DNA of 21,760 nucleotides from Rikenellaceae bacterium (GTDB lineage: Bacteria > Bacteroidota > Bacteroidia > Bacteroidales > UBA932): the NCBI GenBank assembly GCA_900769885.1, contig CAAGIG010000016.1, positions 1 to 21,760 of the forward strand. Reading direction: 5' to 3'. The notes beneath the pieces are model-generated. The model worked only from the letters and a program-made list of their open reading frames with translations. It did not search any database and was not told the origin of the DNA. This document shows positions 16,258-21,760 of this stretch, in pieces (the stretch's first letter is position 1; every line of letters begins with the position of its first letter). The position numbers and the translations under genes are program-made.

Positions 16258-17577
16258 ATGGACGTAATTATCAGAATAATACAAGTTATACTGGCTCTAT
16301 CCCTGCTCGTGCTGGTTCACGAGTTTGGACACTACATTTTTGCCAAACTGTTCAAAATCAGAGTTGAAAAATTTTACCTGTTTTTCCCTCCCGCCATTTT
16401 CAAGTACAAACCCAGAAAAAGCGACACCGAATTTGGTATCGGAATGATTCCATTGGGGGGATTTTGCAAAATCTCGGGAATGATAGACGAATCGATGGAC
16501 AAAGAGGCGATGAAACAGCCACCACAACCCTGGGAATTCAGAACCAAACCAGCCTGGCAAAGACTTTTTGTAATGGCAGGTGGTGTATTGATGAATATCG
16601 TATTGGCAATTGTTCTGTACACCGCCATCCTGTTCACCTGGGGCGAGGAATATATCAAAACCGAAGATGCAATTTACGGAGTGGAGGTGAACAACCTCTC
16701 CGAAGAGATTGGCTTCCGCAGCGGAGACAGAATCATTGCTTTTGACAAAGGTTCTCTCCCCGACAATTTTTCCCAACTGCAGGTAGAAATTGTAAGAAAT
16801 GATATCTCTACAGTTACCGTTGTAAGAGGCAATGACACATTGGATGTAAAAATCGATCCACTTTATATCCCTGCAATACTCAATACTCCCGGGATGTTCC
16901 TTATGAGAACACCTATCGCAGTAGGTGGAATCCCAGACACCTCTATAAACTTTAATTCAGGTCTGCAGATGGGAGATAAAATCATTAAAGTAGGCCAAAG
17001 CAGTGCAATGTTTTACAAAGAACTCCAAAGTTCATTGCTACCATTCGCAGACTCTTCTACAATAATGACTGTAAACAGGAATGGAGAACAGTTGCAATTT
17101 CCCATCAATGTAAATAAAGAGGGTAAAGCTGAGATTTTTCTACAAAGTGATATCTCGGGTATCAATATCACCCAACACCAATTTTCATTGTTCGAAGCGA
17201 TTCCCGCAGGTTTTGCCAGAACATTTGAAACACTTGGCAATTATATCAAAGAGTTGGGATTGATTTTCTCTCCCAAAACAGAAGCCTATAAATCGGTAGG
17301 AAGTTTTATATCGATTGGTCAGATATTTCCAAAGAGCTGGAATTGGGAAATTTTCTGGAATATCACCGCTTTGCTGTCGGTTATGCTTGCAGTAATGAAT
17401 CTTTTGCCAATACCGGCACTCGATGGAGGACACATCATCTTCACATTGTTTGAAATGATAACAGGACGCAAACCTTCTGTAAAATTTATGGAAATCGCAC
17501 AGATTACAGGAATGATTTTCTTACTTTTGCTGATGTTCTTCGCATTCGGAAACGATATAATGAGATTAGTCAGATAA
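16258..17577 (+). CDS. rseP: Site-2 protease RseP (RIP zinc metalloprotease)
   Basis: This is a 439-residue intramembrane metalloprotease. The zinc motif HEFGH is at residues 21-25 in the first transmembrane helix, and the third ligand is Asp390 in the C-terminal LDGGH motif at 389-393. Two PDZ-like modules lie between the transmembrane segments (about 130-205 and 215-285), as in E. coli RseP. The family cleaves anti-sigma factors and clears signal-peptide remnants; the substrate here is unknown and no anti-sigma gene is in view. It follows dxr by 2 bp, a pairing widespread in bacteria. The next gene starts 21 bp after its stop. Confidence 0.96.
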   Translation: MDVIIRIIQVILALSLLVLVHEFGHYIFAKLFKIRVEKFYLFFPPAIFKYKPRKSDTEFGIGMIPLGGFCKISGMIDESMDKEAMKQPPQPWEFRTKPAWQRLFVMAGGVLMNIVLAIVLYTAILFTWGEEYIKTEDAIYGVEVNNLSEEIGFRSGDRIIAFDKGSLPDNFSQLQVEIVRNDISTVTVVRGNDTLDVKIDPLYIPAILNTPGMFLMRTPIAVGGIPDTSINFNSGLQMGDKIIKVGQSSAMFYKELQSSLLPFADSSTIMTVNRNGEQLQFPINVNKEGKAEIFLQSDISGINITQHQFSLFEAIPAGFARTFETLGNYIKELGLIFSPKTEAYKSVGSFISIGQIFPKSWNWEIFWNITALLSVMLAVMNLLPIPALDGGHIIFTLFEMITGRKPSVKFMEIAQITGMIFLLLLMFFAFGNDIMRLVR

Positions 17578-17598
17578 CAATTTATATATATAAGGTAT

Positions 17599-18585
17599 AT
17601 GAAACTTTTCAAAACACTATTTTTCGCAATTATTGCAGTAATTACACTTTCATCGTGCAATAATAACACCGATGGCACAAAATATCTTCCAAGCATCAGC
17701 GGTAACGCAGGAGATGTATTGGTAATCATCAATAAAGCACAATGGGAAGGAGAAGTGGGGACAACTATCCGCAATATCCTTGCAAGTGAATACCCTTATC
17801 TTCCACAAAGAGAACCTGCATTCAATCTATACAATGCTCCTCACAGCGAATTCAGCGGAGCATTCCTTGTCCACAGGAACATCCTTATTGTAAACATCTC
17901 CTCAGGAATCGATTCTACAGGAATTAAAATTGGTGAAAACGCCTGGGCAAAACCTCAAATTGTCATTACAGTAAATGCCAAAACTCCTCAGGAAGCATCT
18001 TCTGTATTGATGGACAATCAGGAACTCATTTTCAATTCGATTGAACAAGCTGAGAGAAAACGTCTGATTACAAACTCAAAAATATACGAAGACGAAAAAG
18101 TGAAAGAGGCAGTCATCGCCAACATCGGAGGCTCCCCTATTTTCCCTCGCGGATTTACAATCAAGAAAAATACACCTGAATTTATGTGGATCTCTCAGGA
18201 GACAACACACGTAAACCAGGGAATCCTTATTTTCAAAATTCCTTACACCGATCAAGAACAGCTCACTGCCGACTATCTTAAAACAAAACTTAACGACCTT
18301 TGGCAGGCAAATGTTCCCGGTATGAGAGAAAACAGCTATATGATTTTCAACAAACTCATAGAGCCCGGATTCAATACAATTACATATAACGGAAGAAATA
18401 TGATAGAAGTTCGCGGATTATGGGAAGTTGAGAACGATTTTATGGGCGGCCCCCTTGTTTGCCACATTTTCCCCGATCAGAACAGAGAGAACCTCATCAT
18501 TCTCAATGGGTTCGTATATGCTCCCAAATACGATAAACGCAAATATTTGAGACAGGTTGAATCGATTATTTACTCATTCAAATAA
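17599..18585 (+). CDS. DUF4837 family lipoprotein
   Basis: This is a 328-residue protein of unknown function that I recognise as DUF4837, a Bacteroidota family typically found near rseP and dxr. The N-terminus is a lipoprotein signal peptide with lipobox LSSC and lipidation at Cys20, followed by Asn-Asn-Asn-Thr-Asp. The mature protein is soluble, with no further membrane segments, and includes GDVLVIINKAQWEG near 38-51 and a conserved-looking VRGLWEVENDFMGGP near 274-288. The localisation (periplasmic face or outer membrane) is predicted from the signal. It is probably the last gene of the M23-dxr-rseP unit. The 103 bp after its stop hold the tRNA-Glu promoter and leader. Confidence 0.85.
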   Translation: MKLFKTLFFAIIAVITLSSCNNNTDGTKYLPSISGNAGDVLVIINKAQWEGEVGTTIRNILASEYPYLPQREPAFNLYNAPHSEFSGAFLVHRNILIVNISSGIDSTGIKIGENAWAKPQIVITVNAKTPQEASSVLMDNQELIFNSIEQAERKRLITNSKIYEDEKVKEAVIANIGGSPIFPRGFTIKKNTPEFMWISQETTHVNQGILIFKIPYTDQEQLTADYLKTKLNDLWQANVPGMRENSYMIFNKLIEPGFNTITYNGRNMIEVRGLWEVENDFMGGPLVCHIFPDQNRENLIILNGFVYAPKYDKRKYLRQVESIIYSFK

Positions 18586-18612
18586 AAAAATTGAAAAATT
18601 TTTGAAAATAAA

Positions 18613-18643
18613 TTTGGAGATTAAAATATTATACCTATCTTTG
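18613..18643 (+). promoter_or_regulatory. Bacteroidota-type promoter for tRNA-Glu and rpsT
   Basis: TTTG at 18613-18616 and TATCTTTG at 18636-18643 with a 19-bp spacer match the -33/-7 consensus exactly and use the same spacing as the rpsP promoter. The tRNA begins 45 bp after the -7 element, leaving a short 5' leader to be processed. Confidence 0.85.
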
Positions 18644-18688
18644 CAATCCCAAATGAGAGATACGGCGGCTGAGAGATAAGGAAAATAT

Positions 18689-18760
18689 GCTGGGTTCGTC
18701 TAACGGTTAGGACTCAAGATTTTCATTCTTGCAATAGGGGTTCGATTCCCCTACCCAGTA
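18689..18760 (+). tRNA. tRNA-Glu (anticodon UUC)
   Basis: This is a 72-nt cloverleaf. The acceptor arms are GCTGGGT at 18689-18695 and ACCCAGT at 18753-18759, with a G-U wobble at position 1-72. The anticodon stem CAAGA/TCTTG encloses the loop TTTTCAT, with anticodon TTC at 18722-18724. The T-arm is AGGGG-TTCGATT-CCCCT. The discriminator is A18760 and CCA is not encoded. The D-arm has the compact GTCTAACGGTTAGGAC form typical of tRNA-Glu. It is transcribed with rpsT, which starts 19 bp downstream. Confidence 0.96.
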
Positions 18761-18779
18761 CAACAAAAAAAAGAGTAAA

Positions 18780-19031
18780 ATGGCAAATCACGCATCAGCA
18801 GAAAAGCGTAATCGTCAAAACGAGACACGCAGATTGCATAATCGTTATTATGCAAGGACTACACGAAACGCTATAAGAGCGATTAGAAATACAACAGACA
18901 AAGAAGCTGCACTTTCAAGTCTTCCTAAAGTTTGTTCAATGATTGATAAACTTGCGAAGATCAACGTTATCCACAAAAACAAAGCAGCTAACCTAAAAAG
19001 TGGAATCACAGTTTACGTAAATAGCCTATAA
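18780..19031 (+). CDS. rpsT: 30S ribosomal protein S20
   Basis: This is an 83-residue basic protein with the S20 N-terminal signature (MANHASAEKRNRQNETRRLHN) and three-helix composition. It binds the 5' domain and helix 44 region of 16S rRNA. Length is normal for the family. It sits 19 bp after tRNA-Glu under the same promoter and ends 27 bp before a strong intrinsic terminator, so tRNA-Glu and rpsT form a two-gene unit. Confidence 0.96.
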   Translation: MANHASAEKRNRQNETRRLHNRYYARTTRNAIRAIRNTTDKEAALSSLPKVCSMIDKLAKINVIHKNKAANLKSGITVYVNSL

Positions 19032-19057
19032 ATTTACGTTTCAAGACAGATAAATAG

Positions 19058-19091
19058 AAAAAACTTCCGAAATTTGCGGAAGTTTTTTTTT
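19058..19091 (+). terminator. Rho-independent terminator after rpsT
   Basis: An uninterrupted stem of six G/C-containing pairs (CTTCCG at 19064-19069 with CGGAAG at 19077-19082) is extended by A-T pairs. The loop is 7 nt and the T-run covers 19083-19091. It ends only 12 nt before the radC start codon. Confidence 0.92.
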
Positions 19092-19103
19092 ATTTATAGT
19101 ATC

Positions 19104-19781
19104 GTGAAAATTAAAGATTGGAAAAGTGACGACAGGCCGAGGGAGAAGATGATCAATTCAGGAACAAGTTCGCTAAGCGACGCTGAATTGCTGGCCATTC
19201 TTATTAATTCAGGAACAAAAGATTTGAGTGCGGTAGATTTATCCCGCAAAATTCTTTCATATTGCGACAACTCTCTGAACAAATTATCGCAATATTCATT
19301 TGAACTGCTATGCAGTATAGATGGAATTGGGGAAGCTAAAGCCGCCAGGCTGATTGCTCTGTTTGAATTGTCCGCAAGGATACAAAGCGAGAAACCTATC
19401 CATAAAGGAACAATAGTCTCCTCGAGATCTGTAGCAGACATATTTATCCCAATGCTCAAAAACCTTCCACACGAAGAGTGCTGGGTGTTATATCTTAACA
19501 GAGCCAACAAAATTCTGGCAAAAGAGAGGTTAAGCATCGGGGGCATCAGTAGCACGATAATGGACTCGAAAATGATAATCAAAAGAGCTGTGGAGAAATT
19601 GGCAAGCAGCATTATCATTGTCCACAATCACCCCTCCGGCAATCCATACCCTGGGGAACAGGACAAAAAACAGACTGCCCTGCTAAAAGAGGCTGCATCT
19701 CTGTTTGACATATCATTGATAGACCACATTATCATAGCAGGAAACAATTATTACAGCTTCTCTGATGAAGGTATCGGATAA
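19104..19781 (+). CDS. radC: RadC family JAB-domain protein
   Basis: This is a 225-residue protein of the RadC family, whose molecular role is unsettled. I start it at the GTG at 19104 because it gives the conserved KIKDWKSDDRPREKM opening; a TTG 30 nt upstream lies inside the rpsT terminator. A helix-hairpin-helix region (SIDGIGEAKAARL, 71-83) precedes the JAB/JAMM domain (about 103-225). The metal motif gives His174, His176 and Asp187, with Glu124 or Glu125 as the upstream acid. The JAMM serine, expected at 184, is glycine (codon GGG at 19653-19655). No promoter is visible in the 12 nt between the terminator and the start. Confidence 0.92.
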   Translation: MKIKDWKSDDRPREKMINSGTSSLSDAELLAILINSGTKDLSAVDLSRKILSYCDNSLNKLSQYSFELLCSIDGIGEAKAARLIALFELSARIQSEKPIHKGTIVSSRSVADIFIPMLKNLPHEECWVLYLNRANKILAKERLSIGGISSTIMDSKMIIKRAVEKLASSIIIVHNHPSGNPYPGEQDKKQTALLKEAASLFDISLIDHIIIAGNNYYSFSDEGIG

Positions 19782-19786
19782 AATCA

Positions 19787-19794
19787 TATCTTTG
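19787..19794 (+). promoter_or_regulatory. Candidate -7 element for upp
   Basis: TATCTTTG is an exact TAnnTTTG match and identical to the tRNA-Glu -7 box. It lies in the 29-bp gap after radC, 16 bp before the upp ATG. The -33 region falls in the end of radC and has no clear TTTG. Confidence 0.55.
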
Positions 19795-19810
19795 TAAAAA
19801 TCTAACGGAA

Positions 19811-20464
19811 ATGAAAATCATCAATCTAAGTAAAGAGAATTCGGTTCTCAACCAGTTTATCGCTGAAATCAGAGACAAAGCGATTCAGAAAGATCCAATG
19901 AGATTCAGAAGGAACCTCGAAAGAATTGGGGAAATAATGGCATACGAAATCAGCAAAACCCTCAACTATGAGCAGAAAGAAGTGGTCACTCCACTTGGAA
20001 TTGCCAATTGCCAACTCCCTTCGGACAATATAGTTGTCTCAACCGTTCTAAGAGCAGGTCTTCCACTACACAATGGAATTCTCAACTACTTTGATAGAGC
20101 TCAGAATGCTTTTGTCGCAGCATATAGAAAATATGGAAAAGACAACAAGTTCGAGATTAAAATGGAATATATGACTTCTCCTTCGCTGGAAGGAAAGGTT
20201 CTGATTATTGCAGACACAATGTTGGCTACAGGTGCATCGTTGGTTCTGGCATACAACAAACTGCTGGAATCAGGTACACCATCTGAGGTCCATTTTGTTT
20301 GTCCTATAGCGAGTTTCTACGGCGTGGAATACCTTTCCAAGAATCTTCCTCACAAGAACATTACATTGTGGACAGGTGCCATCGACGAAGAACTTACAAA
20401 TAAGTCTTACATTGTACCGGGACTTGGAGATGCCGGAGACCTGGCATTCGGCAGCAAATTATAG
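19811..20464 (+). CDS. upp: Uracil phosphoribosyltransferase
   Basis: This is a 217-residue cytoplasmic pyrimidine-salvage enzyme that makes UMP from uracil and PRPP. The PRPP-binding loop is VLIIADTMLATGAS at about 130-143. The C-terminal uracil-binding motif YIVPGLGDAGDLAFG is at about 199-213. STVLRAGLPL near 77-86 is the conserved flexible-loop arginine region. Length is normal. It has its own -7 box in the gap after radC, and its stop is 6 bp from the stop of the convergent rpoN gene, with no obvious hairpin between them. Confidence 0.96.
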   Translation: MKIINLSKENSVLNQFIAEIRDKAIQKDPMRFRRNLERIGEIMAYEISKTLNYEQKEVVTPLGIANCQLPSDNIVVSTVLRAGLPLHNGILNYFDRAQNAFVAAYRKYGKDNKFEIKMEYMTSPSLEGKVLIIADTMLATGASLVLAYNKLLESGTPSEVHFVCPIASFYGVEYLSKNLPHKNITLWTGAIDEELTNKSYIVPGLGDAGDLAFGSKL

Positions 20465-20470
20465 AATCAG

Positions 20471-21760
20471 TTATATTTCTTTACGCAGACGTGCTATCGG
20501 AAGATTCAATTGCTCCCTGTATTTTGCGACTGTCCTTCTGGCAACTTTATAACCCTTCTGAGCAAGAACTGTAACAAGTTCCTCATCAGTAAGAGGTTTA
20601 CGTTTATCCTCATTTTCAATACTTTCTGAAAGGACTTTCTTTATTTCCCGTGTAGAGACCTCCTCCCCACTGTTATTGACAAGCCCCTCGGAGAAGAAAT
20701 ACTTCAATGAATATATCCCAAAATGGGTCTGAATATATTTGCAGTTCACAACCCTGGAGATAGTAGATATATCCAGACCTGTCTTCTCAGCAATATTTTT
20801 CAGAACCATAGGACGAAGTTTCGTCTCATCCCCTTCCTGGAAGAAATCCTTCTGGAAATTAAGGATGGCGTTCATAGTATTATATAAGGTGTTCTGACGT
20901 TGTTTGAGAGCCTCGACAAACCACTTCGCCGAATCGAGTTTTTGTTTGACAAACGAAACTGCCTCCTTTCCGCTCTTACCTGAAGCATTTGCAGAATTCA
21001 TAAGGATTTCCGCATACCGTTTATTTACCCTCAACTCGGGAACTGACAATTTGGGCATACTCAAAATCAACTCCCCATCCTTGTTTTCAAGGATAAAGTC
21101 GGGTACCACTTGCTGAGCCTGTTCTGTATAAGAATCGTCAATTTGTCCTCCGGGACGAGGATTCAAATGGACAATCTCTTCCATTGCCTCTTTCAATTGT
21201 TCTCTTGAAATGGACAGTCTCGATATTATCTTGTCGTAGTGCTTGCGGGTAAACTCATCAAAATAATCCTCAAGAATACTTAGGGCGATATTCCTTTGCT
21301 CTGTAGGTTTGAGGGCCTTCAACTGAAGAAGCAAACATTCCTGAAGATTTCTTGCACCTATCCCTACAGGTTCAAATTCCTGAATTTTATGGAGAATTTC
21401 CTCTATTTTCTCAGGTGTTGTATCTATATTCAGTCTGAATGCAATATCATCTGTCAAAGACTCAATATCTCTTCTGAGATACCCATCATCATCCAGACTG
21501 CCAATGATAAATTTGGCGATTTGATTCTCATCACCTCTTATATCACTGTACCCCAGCTGCATCAACAGGTTCTGATGAAAACTCTCCTTGACCGAGAAAG
21601 TATTGTATTGCGGTTTAAGATCCTTACCCTGATTATTTACATACAATTTGTATGAGGGAGTAGGATCATCTGCTGAGTACTCACTTAGAGAGACATTCTT
21701 CGGAGTGCCATCCTCTGCCTCCTCCGACGAAATTACCTCATCCAATACAGGGTTTTCCTC
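20471..21760 (-). CDS. rpoN: RNA polymerase sigma-54 factor, 5' end beyond the window
   Basis: These are the C-terminal 429 residues of sigma-54; the gene continues past base 21760. The first visible residues, EENPVLDE, match the end of the N-terminal activator-interacting region (EENPxLE), so roughly the first 50 residues are missing. The core-binding domain follows (GSLDDDGYL, then EPVGIGARNLQECLLLQL). Next come a helix-turn-helix region (LDISTISRVVN) and, near the end, the RpoN box ARRTVAKYRE that reads the -24 promoter element. A TTG at 21745 is a leucine codon here, not a start. Sigma-54 requires AAA+ enhancer-binding activators, none of which are in view. It converges on upp. Confidence 0.96.
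   Translation of the reverse strand, partial: EENPVLDEVISSEEAEDGTPKNVSLSEYSADDPTPSYKLYVNNQGKDLKPQYNTFSVKESFHQNLLMQLGYSDIRGDENQIAKFIIGSLDDDGYLRRDIESLTDDIAFRLNIDTTPEKIEEILHKIQEFEPVGIGARNLQECLLLQLKALKPTEQRNIALSILEDYFDEFTRKHYDKIISRLSISREQLKEAMEEIVHLNPRPGGQIDDSYTEQAQQVVPDFILENKDGELILSMPKLSVPELRVNKRYAEILMNSANASGKSGKEAVSFVKQKLDSAKWFVEALKQRQNTLYNTMNAILNFQKDFFQEGDETKLRPMVLKNIAEKTGLDISTISRVVNCKYIQTHFGIYSLKYFFSEGLVNNSGEEVSTREIKKVLSESIENEDKRKPLTDEELVTVLAQKGYKVARRTVAKYREQLNLPIARLRKEI

Noticed and set aside
19069..19076. GAAATTTG as a radC promoter -7 box
   Set aside because: The first base mismatches TAnnTTTG and there is no TTTG at a workable distance upstream; kept only as a remark in the radC finding.
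19074..19103. Upstream TTG start for radC
   Set aside because: It lies in the loop of the rpsT terminator and adds residues not typical of RadC; GTG at 19104 gives the conserved KIKDW opening.
20462..20473. Possible terminator between convergent upp and rpoN
   Set aside because: Only a 4-bp self-complementary TATA could be found around the two stops; there is no stem worth reporting.
1..21760. CRISPR array, IS element, integrase, prophage or restriction-modification genes
   Set aside because: No regularly spaced repeats, terminal inverted repeats, transposase, phage or methyltransferase motifs were seen.

Overview
The window is ordinary core-genome DNA from a member of the Bacteroidota, most likely order Bacteroidales. 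The signs are: promoters of the TTTG-N19-TAnnTTTG type with almost no Shine-Dalgarno dependence, a DUF4837 lipoprotein beside rseP and dxr, a long-tailed ribosomal protein S16, the tRNA-Glu/rpsT pair, a ruvX-def-phosphohexomutase run, and MenA-type menaquinone synthesis. I cannot name a genus. There is no IS element, prophage, CRISPR array or restriction-modification gene, and no stretch over about 130 bp lacks a gene.

Layout. (1) 2-279: the 3' end of a sugar-nucleotidyltransferase-like gene and its intrinsic terminator. (2) 293-3964: a tight, overlapping run of a K+/H+ antiporter, a DUF362 iron-sulfur protein and menA. (3) 4048-10573: a complete tripartite RND efflux operon (adaptor, inner-membrane pump, outer-membrane lipoprotein channel) with an SDR oxidoreductase joined to its 3' end, preceded by a perfect 9-bp inverted repeat. 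(4) 10610-11787: rpsP-rimM behind a textbook Bacteroidota promoter. (5) 14208-11793, minus strand: ruvX, def and a phosphomannomutase/phosphoglucomutase, convergent with rimM. (6) 14233-18585: an M23 peptidase, dxr, rseP and a DUF4837 lipoprotein, covering envelope maintenance and isoprenoid synthesis. (7) 18613-19091: promoter, tRNA-Glu(UUC), rpsT, terminator. (8) 19104-20464: radC and upp. (9) 21760-20471, minus strand: rpoN, cut by the window end and convergent with upp.

Functionally, regions 2 and 6 serve the membrane and its quinone or isoprenoid chemistry, since Dxr feeds the isoprenoid pool from which MenA draws its prenyl chain. Region 3 exports small molecules. Regions 4, 5, 7 and 8 are translation, protein maturation and DNA housekeeping. 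I found no gene system that looks undescribed.

The most striking signal is in composition. In a by-eye reading of the whole window, the palindromic tetramer CATG does not occur once, although CAT and ATG are each very common. This looks like extreme palindrome avoidance and suggests a past or present CATG-directed restriction activity encoded elsewhere in the genome. Smaller leads are a possible operator upstream of the efflux operon, a hairpin that carries both stop codons of the convergent rimM and hexomutase genes, two genes whose start codons sit 12-13 nt beyond an intrinsic terminator, and a RadC with glycine in place of the JAMM-motif serine.
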